Shown here piece by piece: positions 34,070 to 45,664 of a stretch of DNA of 64,000 bases. This DNA comes from Acanthosepion lycidas (taxonomy: Eukaryota; Mollusca; Cephalopoda; Sepiida; Sepiidae). Both the position numbers and the translations under genes were made by a program. The notes under the pieces are model-generated. The model saw only the letters and a list, made by a program, of their open reading frames with translations. It was not told the DNA's origin and made no database searches. The stretch is from the NCBI GenBank assembly GCA_963932145.1, contig OZ010571.1, forward strand, positions 116,019,906 to 116,083,905, in the 5' to 3' direction. Positions within the stretch are counted from its first letter, which is position 1. Each line of letters opens with the position of its first letter.

Positions 34070-35290
34070 AAGTATACTGTCGGCCTGCAGTAGTAGTACT
34101 ATTGAATGTAAAAGGATAATGATATCTGAAATCTAAATTAATTAAAAATGCTATTGAATATATAATTTCGTAGAAAGACGTAAACTTTATTTGATCAAAT
34201 CTCGCTCAGTGTCGAGTTAGGCCTCTGTACGTCCTCGAAAGTGAATGCATAATTAATCCACGTAAGATTTCAAAATATATTACTGATATTTTTATGAGTA
34301 TAAATGAAAATCTTTCCATATATCTGCTGGGTAATATCGAAGTTATGTTTAAGACATTGATTTGCATAACAATGTCTGACAACGTGTAAAACATTTAACT
34401 GCAGATGTCTTGCCAATGTTGCAGAAAATATACAGATTAAAAGCGGCAAACGTGTTTATGCAGATAAATTTCTTAAAAATTGTTATTCCTTGTGCAATTA
34501 TATGACGGTTGTTTTACAAATCAGTTGGAATCAATTTCTAGCCCTCTGCTTAAACGGCATTTTATATTTTGAAGTTACTAATCCCGTATATAATATTTGA
34601 AATGATATGCTCAAATCTTTAACAGCATTTGGATGTTAGTTTAATATTCAGTTGGCGGTCAATTTTCGCTACATCTTGTTAAACATATATGTGAATTTTA
34701 TGTAATGTATTTTATTTCGTAATCAGCTCTATATTAGTAAAAATATAAACTGCATTGCATATAGAATTAGAAAATGTTTGCTGATCAGAGCAGAACCTTT
34801 ATTTAGCGAAATCTATTTTTAGTATGAATTAATATTTTTTTTATATTAAAAAAATAATCATTATTATGTTTGTCTTCTCATACGAATGGTGTGGCCGTTG
34901 TGTTCTTTATTCTATAATATAAAATACAATGGATGAATCATTAAATATGAGAAATTCACTTTATTTATTTTTTTCTTTTCAGGAGATTATCAATGACCTG
35001 GTAATTAACATTGCTTTGGTAAATACATATTTCGTGTTTTCTTCACAATATGTTTCATGCTGTACATCTGTTGAAATACCTATATCTAAATTAAACAACT
35101 ATGAAAAATTTGAAAATCTCAATTAAAAATCTGAATATAAAGAGACCATCAAAATTCTTGGAAGGTCAATGATAATTTCTTTCTTTTTTTTTTTTTTTTT
35201 GTTCACAGAAGACATTTGCGATAAGGTGAAAAGGTGAATTTATCACAAGAGTTAATAATTTCGTAATTTATTTCCTGGTATTTACATTTA
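34070..35290. other. AT-rich DNA, nothing recognised
   Basis: No supported feature; a long T run lies near 35187. Confidence 0.4.
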
Positions 35291-35296
35291 GATGTG

Positions 35297-36620
35297 TTAA
35301 ACAACTTAGGGTATACCACCATTTTTATCACATCCCACTATTTTAAATAAACAAATTTAAAGAAACATAGAGTCTTAAATTTAATAACATCTAATATTTG
35401 GTTGCATAACCCTTGCTTGAAATAAGCATGAAGCTTGGACACATTGACATCATCAACTAGTAGCTTTTTTTATTTATGAAGTTTTTCCAAACTTTAAACG
35501 CATCCTTTTTCATTTTTGGTGGTTTTATCCTTCAATGTCCTCTTCAGAAGATGAAATACATTCTCTATTAGGTTAAGATACAGTGACTAATTGACTAATT
35601 GGCTAAAAACTGTCCACATTTTCCCCTGATGAAGTCTTTCGATGTGTTGGAAATATGGTTTGTCATTTTCCTGTTACACGATAAACCTCTTCCAGATAAG
35701 TTTGGATGCATTCCTCTGTAAAAGGACAGACAAAAGGTTTCTTTAGACATCTGTGTTCATTCTTTTGCTCCCATAATTAGTTACATCATCAATATATATA
35801 TATGAATGAAGCTTTTCCAGAAGCAGCCATGCAAGACCAAGCCTAGATAGTGCCTCCGACATGGTTCACAGAAGCGCTTGTTTACTTTGGATCATTAGAA
35901 GATCCTTTTATTCTCCATATCTTGGACTTTCCATAACTTTCGTACGGATTAACCTTGCTCTTATCAGTCCATAAATCTTTCCATCAGAAATTTGTCGCTC
36001 GTTTCTGTATTACTTTACAAATTCAAAATTGGCCTTCCAATTCTTATTCTGATGTGTCGATTGCTTTATTTCTGCTCTCGAAGTCTTCTTCAAACGGTGG
36101 ATTGTGAAACGTTTACCCCTGCACTGTGGAGGTTGTTGGTGATGTCACTGACTATTTTGGAAGTTTTTTTTTTCCTCACAGTTCTCACAATGTTTGTGCC
36201 ATGAACTTCTTGTGTTTCCATTGTCGACTTATTCTATGTCTGTCACACAGAACACAAATAGATTATTTCTTTTTCAACACATTCCCAATTTCTGTGATGG
36301 TGACACCTATGTTTGTCCAATGGTTCTAACCGATGTTCCTTCTTTTCTCAGCTTCAAAATGGTTTGCTTTACTACCATTGTCAGCTCTGTCGTCTTCAAG
36401 TTGGTTTATCCTTTTATTAAAAGAGATGCAGATTTTACAAGTGAAACCCAATGCTAAAACCAAGAATAGTCATACAGTGCTATTTGATGTTTAAACAATG
36501 AATATAAAAGGAAAAACTCGGGCAGTAAGAAGCACCTGTCAGTCACGTGTTCCAATAGTTTTTGTTCAATTTAAAAATGTGTGGGTTCAAGTAAAATGTG
36601 ATATGGCCTAAGTTGCTTAA
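35297..36620 (-). mobile_element. Tc1-like DNA transposon, inactive
   Basis: About 1.3 kb, the usual size for Tc1 elements, with a decayed minus-strand transposase inside. The ends match as terminal inverted repeats: ttaaacaacttagg at 35297-35310 and the reverse complement of cctaagttgcttaa at 36607-36620. Similarity continues inward for about 50 bp (..cattttt.. , ..cccac..). The T/A-rich ends suit TA target choice, but the exact TA duplication is not clear. Confidence 0.75.
35470..36420 (-). pseudogene. Tc1-like transposase (DD34E type), degraded
   Basis: Minus strand. Near 36380-36310 MVVKQTILKLRKEGTSVRTIG resembles the N-terminal helix-turn-helix (..I..L..EG.S...IA). Near 35950-35880 TDKSKVNPYESYGK and WRIKG fit the first catalytic block (TDES.F...). 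AWSCMAASGKASF fits the W.C.S..G.G block, QENDKPYFQH the QDNDPKH block (second Asp), and LNLIENVFHLLKR the DLNPIENLW block with the Glu. Stops and frameshifts throughout show an old dead copy. Confidence 0.8.
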
Positions 36621-36624
36621 CCCA

Positions 36625-37030
36625 TCTAAATTTTAACAGCCGGAATTAAAGCGGAAATTATGAACTATTGTCTCATATTCACATGTGTATCTTAAAATCA
36701 AATGTCTTCATTTAAGAAGATCAAAAGATTGTCCTTGACGTCTAATATTTCCGTAGGAGAGTGTATATGTTTCCTAATATTAGTGATAGAAGATTTAAAT
36801 TATAAACCACGGTGCAGAATTAGAAATGAGCTCTATTATTATTACTGGAAGTAAACAAATCTGGAATGGCAGCAAAGTTTTAAAAACAAACAAAAATAAA
36901 ACCCGGGTGTTCGGGAATTAGTTAATATTATAGACAGGGTTTTAGGCAAGAGATTGGAAAATGTTCTCGTGTTACGCTTATCGCCATTTAGGATTTCATT
37001 GGCCTAAAATGAATATTTTCAACTTCGTCA

Positions 37031-37035
<5 letters not shown>
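36625..37035. other. AT-rich DNA, nothing recognised
   Basis: No supported feature. Confidence 0.4.

Positions 37036-37102
<67 letters not shown>
37036..37102. repeat. (TA)n microsatellite
   Basis: About 33 TA units. Confidence 0.95.
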
Positions 37103-37104
<2 letters not shown>

Positions 37105-37439
37105 GATTTGTCTTTTGTTTTACATCTTTAAAGAAATGGGTTGAAAAGTACGCCTTGTCACTATAAAAGTTTTCCAATATTTATTTTAAATATTAAATGA
37201 TTGAACCGATGCAAACATTTTCAATGGAATTTCTCATGGTTTTATTTGTAGGATTTAATTTCACATTTGTACGCAGCAGTCAGTGAAAACGGACACACAT
37301 GAGGTATGAGGGGTGAAAAAGTATGACACTCATGGAACATATGTATGACAAGTTGGGCTTAGGAAAAAGTGTGTTGCCTCTTTGAAGTTCCAGTGCGCAT
37401 GGATTGAAGAGAAAAAAGAAAAAAAAAAGATAAAAAAGA

Positions 37440-37780
37440 AAAAAAAATTACTCCTTTCCTTCAGCACTTAATCTTATTTCTAAGACAATTTGTCATGTTT
37501 CCTAATTATCTTTATCTGTTGCTATTCTAATACGATTTGGTACTCCTTTGTTAAATTTGCCATACGCTTTTAAAACAGTTCTTAGATATTTAAATTTTCC
37601 TACTTGGCTGATTCTGATGTTACAATCTGTAGTTCTGTTCTGGAACTGTTCGTTTTGCTGACAACCATTATTTTGTCTTCTTACAAATGAAGTTTACTCC
37701 GTTCTCCTAACTTTAATTAGCTAACATCTATGATTTCCTGCAGGTAAATTTTTTATCTGTTAGCAATTCAGTGCTATCTG
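37440..37780 (-). pseudogene. LINE reverse transcriptase fragment (RTE/L1-like)
   Basis: The minus strand from about 37685 reads EDKIMVVSKTNSSRTELQIV, then after a frameshift VGKFKYLRTVLKAYGKFNKG and VPNRIRIATDK. This is the same K..MVVSK....I.I.....KFKYLG......G....EI..RI..A segment seen at 7960-8240, and it may be the same family. No catalytic block; stops present. Confidence 0.6.
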
Positions 37781-37789
37781 TTTAAGATT

Positions 37790-38665
37790 GTGCAGCTAAT
37801 AATATATTCTAGTTTTTCTTTTAATTCTCTCAGTATCAAATCGATATAAAGGTTCAATTCATCCGGTGGTAAAAAAAAAAACATCCTTTTCTTACAAACT
37901 CTTCAATCATTCTGAATTCATTTCCTATCCGTATGCAGGTGGTTTTCTTACAGAATTACGTCCGGAGTATTATAATATCTTTCTAAAATTAATAAATCAA
38001 ATTTACCTGACAGTTCAAGCAGCTCTTTGTGCTTTAATTTCCCAAATGCTAAATAAGGTAAATGCGTGAAGTATCGTTCTCATTATGATTCTACCATCTT
38101 ACATCATATTACATTCTATACTTCAAAATATAAATTGAAAACTGAAAAATCTCAAGCACAAAAATCTACTAAAATCATCTGATATAACATATGTTTGTGA
38201 ATGACTGAATACTTAGTGCCAAGCAGGATATTATACATATCATTTCTGAATTCTGAGTCACGGAAATTGAATAGCATGCTTAATATGTGAATAAATAATT
38301 GCAATACTATGTCACTTTATTTCAAATAATTGTCTGTAAATACAAATCTTGACAGACACGTTTCCACTCGACAAGATCATGTAAATTTACATTTTTAATC
38401 ATAGCAATTACCGACATATCCAGATTACCTTTGCTATATATTGTTATCTCCTGTCAACTAGTTATATATGCACCTGATGTATATATCCCTTGTGAGCCTT
38501 CATAACAAAAACACGAAATAATACATGAAAAATATAGCGAACCGAATTATTATCATTCAGACAACTGGCGTACCCTTTTCGGATAATTGAGGAAAATTAA
38601 AACAAAACGAAAAGTCTACTTAGTAAATTATCTTTCGACAGGATATTTTAACTAAATTCAACTCA
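37790..38665. other. AT-rich DNA, nothing recognised
   Basis: No supported feature. Confidence 0.4.
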
Positions 38666-38670
38666 TATTT

Positions 38671-38671
<1 letters not shown>

Positions 38672-38757
<86 letters not shown>
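38672..38757. repeat. (TA)n microsatellite
   Basis: About 43 TA units. Confidence 0.95.
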
Positions 38758-38758
<1 letters not shown>

Positions 38759-38888
38759 TAGGCAAACGAAGCGTTCACCGGATTATAATTTCTCGAAACA
38801 TTCCTGTTAGATGGTTTTTACTATCGGTACATTATTACAGTGATATTGTCAGAAAGAAAACTAGCAGTAATAGTTTTGAACTGACAAG

Positions 38889-39045
38889 CATGCAATTAAA
38901 CAATTATAGTATTAAGGAGTATATCTTAACATTAAACCTCATTAAATATAGTCAAGCATATTTTTAAATCTTTTTGAGAATGACGCATAGCATTAATTTT
39001 TTTTTTCCATGAAGTCTTACTCAAACACTAAGTCTTTATAAAGAA
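38889..39045. repeat. Dispersed repeat, copy 1 of 2
   Basis: About 157 bp matching 43271-43428 in the same orientation at most positions (catgcaattaaacaat, cattaaatatagtcaagcat, actcaaacactaag, ctttataaagaa). No coding content or terminal repeats seen, so the family is unknown. Confidence 0.85.
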
Positions 39046-39334
39046 TAAACTGAAAAAAGGTGTTCATAATAATATATGAGTGATAATCTTATAAGGAACA
39101 TTTTAGACAATAGATTATATCAAAAATAATAGTCTGATTAATTATTTCTGCTGAATATATAAATCACAAATTTTCATTAATTTCCTTTACTGTGGACCGC
39201 TGATATACAGAAGCAACATAATAAATATTGTTAATATTAAAACTGATACTTGCTAGGAAAATTATAGATATAAGAGTAACTGTAATATAAAAATTTTAAA
39301 GTCCTGCTTTCAATTTTGTGCAAAACAGCAAAGT

Positions 39335-39391
39335 TTCTATCTATCTATCTATCTCAATCAACCTATCTATGTATGTGTGCATATATATGTA

Positions 39392-39452
<61 letters not shown>
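39335..39452. repeat. (CTAT)n then (TA)n microsatellite
   Basis: CTAT units at 39339-39355, TATG-rich linker, then a TA run from 39400 to 39452. Confidence 0.9.
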
Positions 39453-39455
<3 letters not shown>

Positions 39456-39748
39456 GGGTCTGTGTATATGCCTGTCAGCCTCTGAATATACGTCAGTTCC
39501 TACCTTGGGATTGGAATAATTGTGAGACTTCTGCCATTAGCAGAAATGTTCCTCTTAGTTTAGTTAATATCGAGAATTTCAAAAATTGATCTCAAATGGT
39601 TTAATCTCATTTCGCACATGAATTCTTGCTCTTAATAATAGATACTAAAAAAAATTAAATATATAAATGCTTTCGATCGAAGCATTAATATAGTAAATTA
39701 ATAGTATATCGAAGTAAATATATATATGATATATTGTGATGTTATTTA

Positions 39749-39839
39749 TTAGGTTGCTGCAAAAAATAATGACGTTTTTTGACGCATTTTTAACGTCAAA
39801 AAACGATATTATTACGTCATTATTTTTGCACCAAGCTAA
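39749..39839. mobile_element. Mariner-type palindromic MITE (91 bp)
   Basis: Ends TTAGGTTGCTGCAAAAAATA and the reverse complement of TTAGCTTGGTGCAAAAATAA, with a TA on both sides (39747-39748, 39840-39841). The whole sequence is nearly self-complementary. TTAGGTTGGTGCAAAA-type ends are characteristic of mariner elements and of short palindromic derivatives such as human MADE1. Confidence 0.85.
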
Positions 39840-39849
39840 TATATCCTGA

Positions 39850-40780
39850 AACTTGACCATATTCAGTGTGAATTTATTAATGAAATATTTCAGTTTTCAG
39901 ATGTAATGCAAAATACCTTATTTAAATTATGCCGAATACTTCTGATGATGAAAAGTTGGTTAATCTTCATGACTGCATATTTATTGATCTCATTTTAAAT
40001 GATGTTCGGAAAATGTAACCTAGTTGTTCTGTAGAATGTTTTAACATTTCTCAGCGAGAAATATGACAGAATCCAAAGGTGCATTTGAATATCGAGAAAT
40101 ATCTGCGAAATATTAAGTAAGACTTTATGAAACAGGAAAATGTCGCCAGAAACAACGAAAAGTTGCGTTGAACTCGAATCTGATAACAGTGTCGTTCTTT
40201 GGCAGCCAAAGTTGGAGCACTTAAATCAGAGAAAAACTGAAGCAATAGCTATGTTGTTAAAATGATAGATTCTGAGAATAAATGAACAGAACATGTGAGC
40301 AAAAATCAGCATTAATAAAAATGAAAGCAAAAACGAAACTTACATAAAGAATCAGAAAGCGGAATTTCATATTCTTGTATTATATAATTACGAAAATGAT
40401 TTTAGAGAATTTGGCACGCATAGGACATTTTGAAGACAAAAATAACACATGGAAAATGTGTATGACTTATCTGACAAGCTTGTTTAAATGAAGACATGAA
40501 AAGGTCATACATTATTTAGAGCTACAAAGGTTAGGACGTTCTAGCTAGCCGTAGCTGAACAATTCCTAAAGTTACATGTTACATACAAGAGGCGGATGTG
40601 CGTAATTTGTTTATCAAAATTACACTGAGGTGAGGAATGAATATTTAAATTATATTGAAAGAAACTTTCCAAAGACTCTTTCGCCAAACAATTGTTTTTA
40701 TATTACACAAACGTGCGCTATAAATCGTATCACTTAAGATTGGCTGAATTATAAACATAATAAAAATAGATACGCAGAAA
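39850..40780. other. AT-rich DNA, nothing recognised
   Basis: No supported feature. Confidence 0.4.
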
Positions 40781-40782
40781 AT

Positions 40783-40791
40783 AATAATAAT

Positions 40792-40880
<89 letters not shown>
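40783..40880. repeat. (AAT)n(TA)n microsatellite
   Basis: Five AAT units then about 41 TA units. The right flank (caaacgaattaaaaaatg) resembles the right flank of the TA tract at 63.8 kb (aaacgagttaaaaaatc). Confidence 0.95.
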
Positions 40881-40884
<4 letters not shown>

Positions 40885-41149
40885 CGGCGGTCAAACGAAT
40901 TAAAAAATGTCCCTAGTTTATGCATACTTATTGTAATTAAGAGGATCAATTCAGTTGTTGTCCGTGAGCAATCTTATTAGAACCGGAGTGCGCATATTTC
41001 CTCTAACACGATTTATCGAATATTCAATACGGCATACGAAAAAAAAATAGTTTAATAAATAAAGGTTTCGTCTACTCAAATCCGAGTATCCAATGAAAAG
41101 ATAAGGTTTAAGTAAAATATATAAACACACCCACCCATGCACACTCGCG

Positions 41150-41155
41150 TTCGCG

Positions 41156-41222
<67 letters not shown>
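41150..41222. repeat. (CA)n(TA)n microsatellite
   Basis: CA run then about 27 TA units. Confidence 0.95.
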
Positions 41223-41224
<2 letters not shown>

Positions 41225-41229
41225 TACTG

Positions 41230-42735
41230 TTAGTAAAAAGTACTTTGTTTTGTTGGAAATGTGTTTGTTTAATGTTGTTATGTTGGCATATGTATTTACG
41301 TTATTCACGCAGCTATAATTGATCTTAAGATTATTTCAGTTGGTTTGCAGCCAATCTATTAAAATCTTAAGTTTTAAAATAATGAATTATTTTGAAATAA
41401 TAAAAATAGGTGTGATCAGTATATGAAGCGTAAATCCGAAGAAAATATGTTGTCATTTTTCGACACTGAATGAAAATGAATACATTGATTTGATGAGTAA
41501 ATATAAATTAATAAACATTATCCACTTCAACGAATTAACAATGTAGATGTAGAGACAAAAGTTATAAAAACTGGAACCCCACCAAGAAATTACCCAACCA
41601 CTGAAACGAAGCTAAAACATGAATAATTTAATCAATATTGGATATGTCTGAAACTACAGGAAGAATAAGTGACTCGAATGAAATTTTCATTTTTAGGATA
41701 TTGCTATATACACAGAAATTTAAGTGCCAAAAATGATAGCTACAAATATCTAAAAAATAGCACTTCTCAAAGCATTATTTGCTTATTTCAAACATTCCTG
41801 AAAGCAGTTGTTTGCAAAACAACTTAAAGAAGCAACATAAATATTTTAGAATGCAGTTCCAGTTTTTGAAATAATTGAAAGAACATATTGTCCGAAATTA
41901 ATTTTACCCTGATCATATACGTAAAAAAAAAAAAAAAAACTTCTGGAAATACATGATGTTCTGAAATATAAAGTCGATGATTACATGGAAGTTAAAAATC
42001 AGATATTCTCAGTTTATTGAGTAGATTGTTGTAATTGACATATTTTTCGATTTACAAATTTGGAGACAATTATGTGACTAATTTTAAAAATAGCAGTAAC
42101 CTGTCACTAAAAATAGAGAATTAGCATAATATATAAAAAAAAATATCGGTGTGACGTACCATATACGTTTTTTTTTTTTTTCATTTATTTAGGAAATATA
42201 TTATATGCATTAATAATTTCACCTCAAGAAAACTATAGTGTCGTAATTAGCTTAAAATCTTCAATTCGAAGTACCAAAGGCAAAAGCTCATCAGAATATT
42301 TAACATGTAAATATATACAGAAAAGTCGCAAGAATTCTATCTTACTTCAGTGCTAAAGTGAATAAAGCCGTGATTCCCACGGATATGTAATGATTTTAAT
42401 GATTGTTGTTTAATTTTGAAATTATAAAAAAATCTCTATACTTTTTTTTTAAATAATGTCAATAGGAACATTTACGTAAATAACTAATCTTTAAATTTCT
42501 CAATACTAAATCGCGGTGCCTTTAATACTGAAAAATTTTATAAGTGATATTCTTGGTAGTTGTTTCCACTGCATTCTGTCCTTTTATCTAATTAACATAA
42601 TCAAGTGTATATCATATTCTGGGAACTTCAAAGAAAACACTTTCCCTGATCAAACGATATCTCATATTAAACGTCTGTCGTTTAAACTTTCAGAAACTTT
42701 AATTTAATAGTCAATAATGAATAATATACCACCTT
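41230..42735. other. AT-rich DNA, nothing recognised
   Basis: No supported feature; A and T homopolymers lie near 41924 and 42168. Confidence 0.4.
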
Positions 42736-42739
42736 GTCG

Positions 42740-43240
42740 TTAACTGTATGTGTATTTTGCACGCCCAGACATAAAGGACTCATATGACCCCTCCAAGTTC
42801 AGCTTTTTTATTTTCTGTGAATTTTCAGTTCTTGAAGAAGTTTCCGTTCTGATTATGCATCCCAGCATGTGTACACGTACCATTCAAAATGTTACCAAAT
42901 TCTTTCTACAATACTCCTCATAATATAACCATTTGTAATACATGGTGTACATAATATTGTCAGAATTCCCTGCTAGTAGCATGTTTTCATTGCTTCAAGT
43001 CGTTTTTCATCTGTGATCGAAATGTACACATTTCACTGCTGTAAAAAAGGAATGTACATAATATGAGACTTTTTCTAATGTAATCTTATGACCACTTAGC
43101 ACATTACTTGTCTGCTGAAAAAAAATGACTGATCGATTCAGTTTACAATGACTTCCCTATCTTATCTATCAGAAACAGATCGAAATAAAAAATGCGAAGA
43201 TATTTAAAATTAATGGTGAAAGAAATGATTCATTTAAATG
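42740..43240 (-). other. Possible LINE 3' relic, very weak
   Basis: The minus strand has text such as AVKCVHFDHR...NENMLLAG that faintly recalls the C-terminal region of RTE-type reverse transcriptases. No diagnostic block is present. Confidence 0.2.
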
Positions 43241-43270
43241 AACGCTTTTTTTCTTCGAAATGTTTTAGAA

Positions 43271-43428
43271 CATGCAATTAAACAATCATATTATTAAGGA
43301 GAATAGCTTAACATTAAATCTCATTAAATATAGTCAAGCATACTTTTACCAATTTTTTGAGAATGACACATAGCATTATTTTTTTTTTCCACGAAATCAA
43401 ACTCAAACACTAAGACTTTATAAAGAAC
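43271..43428. repeat. Dispersed repeat, copy 2 of 2
   Basis: Direct-orientation partner of 38889-39045. The match begins and ends abruptly at both loci, as expected for a mobile repeat or a segmental copy. Confidence 0.85.
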
Positions 43429-43434
43429 TTCCCT

Positions 43435-45590
43435 TAATCAGTAAAACAACATAAATTAATATGCAAATTTCTTTATTGAAAGATTATGTAATCATCAAAA
43501 CAAATCAAACTAGACAACACGAGAAAACATAAATTGATTATGTTTATTTATATTCATTATCACTTACTTGTAATTCCGATTGAAACATTGGGTTTGCATT
43601 CTAGTAAGGCGTATAATGAGATATATCATCAGGCAACAGCAGAAAATCACATACCTGTTTAAGTGAATATTTTATCCCGACATTTTGTAAAAACAGCATC
43701 GTCTGACGACTGGAATTCATATTTCATTTACACATCCTTCACAAGGTGACATCGAAGTCCTGATTCAAATGCACATGTAGATCTGATAGATGAACCATAT
43801 CAGATCACAAATTGTATATGTCTAGTAAATACCCTAATATCGAGTCATTTCAAATGTCATCATGATTACAATATATAGAAAAGTAGAGGCTTAATCTATT
43901 TAATCTCTTCTTAATCTATGCTCATCAAGTGTGAAAGCACAGATGGAAAAAGAATGGCCGAGCTCCTCTGAACACTACACATCACACCTCAAAGGAAACT
44001 GCTAAGAAAAACAACGTTAATGTTTGCTTGCTTAAGCCAATGTCCTAGTGATGGGGAGAAACTGATAATTATTGGTATAAGATTGATGTGCAATAAAAAT
44101 AAGCTTTGTCTCTCAAGTAATCTAAGCAGTATGAATCACGATTAATCCATTCACAAATAATGTCAGATCTGGAATTAGAAAGATGTAGTGAAGTAGGTAC
44201 CCTGAAACCATTGTAAAAATTCAGTGTGCGCAATTAATAATATATTAACAATTGAAATTGCCCCAACTAGTGTATGGAACATTTATAAAAAATGTAGAAT
44301 ACTTTTAAGGATATTGAACAAAATTGCTTTTTTTCCTTGTCTAGTTTTCCTTTGGATGTACTCATTTGTTGAAAAGCGTCTTTTAATATACCTCACTTTG
44401 CATTTCCAATCGTATTTAGTTCATTTAATTTGCTTTTCAGAAATAGATTTCTTTGAATTTCGGTTAATTCCAGTCACTCGTAATGGAATTTGGGCGCTGT
44501 TACATTTGTTATCAAATATGTTGTAGTTATAGGTATGACACTAAACTAACGCAAGGGACATGGCCTATGATCAGGAAATCGGATTTTGAGGAGCGCGAAA
44601 CCAACTCTTTATTGATTTTGTTCCCATATCTAACCTGACTGGTGGTGGTAGCACCTGTTAGGGACCCAACTATGTTCAAATTTTAAACCACTAAACAAAA
44701 TCGAAGCACTATAAAATTCTAAAAATAAATATTCATAATACAATTACCTGCAATACACATTTATATCAAAATGATCATTTTATCCATGGTTAAAGGTATG
44801 GCATTGGATTCAAATTATCTAGATATCCGCATGAAATAACCCACAGAGAATGATAGCCCGCTAAAATAAACTTGTATATGCACAAACGATCATTACAATC
44901 TACCACGTACTCAGTTATGAAGCAGAATAACATATTTTTATTACGTTAAATCTCTCAAGTAAATTAAGTTTCGGCATTAAATGCCACAAAAGGATGTGAT
45001 ATGTCCTTAAACGTTACAAAGAAAGAGTCGTGATGTACATTGAATGAATTTACTTATAAGGCAGCCATATCAGAATCGTCATCTAGAGTAACGTTATGTG
45101 AAAACAAGGTAGTTGTGTCAAGCAGAATTCTGGTTCCCTTGTATGCTTCACATCGTGTTAGACGTATTGAAGCTGTTTTGTCGCAATACAGTACATAATA
45201 TGACGCCTGTTTAGATTGCTAATGTGTGGATCCGTAGATTTACTCTCTCTGTTGCCCAAAATGCATTTTGTGAAGAATAAGAGTGATTTCTTTTAAATAG
45301 AGACAAAGGTATAGTTAACCTCACCAAAATTATCCAGTAAAGGCACAAATACATAAAGCTTAATGAGTGTGAAAGAAAATGAGAAATATAAAGCATTATT
45401 AAGAAGAGATAACAATGAAAGAACGGGTATTACAGAGACAGAATATTAGTAGGAATAACATTGCATTTAGAGTTTTTGAAGATCAAAGTCGACTGCAAAT
45501 CTAAAGCTGGTATTCATTTCAACAAGCGAGAACTTTGAGAGAAGAGACAGTCAGTACAGAAGATTTAGTTATTTATACAAAAAGATTATA
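43435..45590. other. AT-rich DNA, nothing recognised
   Basis: A 100-codon frame at 44224-44526 (+) has no recognised domain and AT-typical composition. Confidence 0.4.
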
Positions 45591-45593
45591 AAA

Positions 45594-45661
45594 TTAAATA
45601 TTGATTTTGAAATTAAGATATGTCTTTTAACTTTTATCTTAATTTCACAATCAATATTTAA
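45594..45661. repeat. 27-bp-stem inverted repeat with 14-nt loop
   Basis: Left arm 45594-45620 and right arm 45635-45661 are complementary at 26 of 27 positions. Could be a short MITE, or the template of a pre-miRNA-like hairpin; the AT-rich arms make the former likelier. Confidence 0.75.
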
Positions 45662-45664
45662 ATA

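Noticed and set aside
43610..43720. Possible further hammerhead (tcatcag near 43627 and gacgatgctg...gtcggga near 43700, minus strand)
   Set aside because: Core and GAAA are both imperfect and no stem I could be paired; too weak to list.
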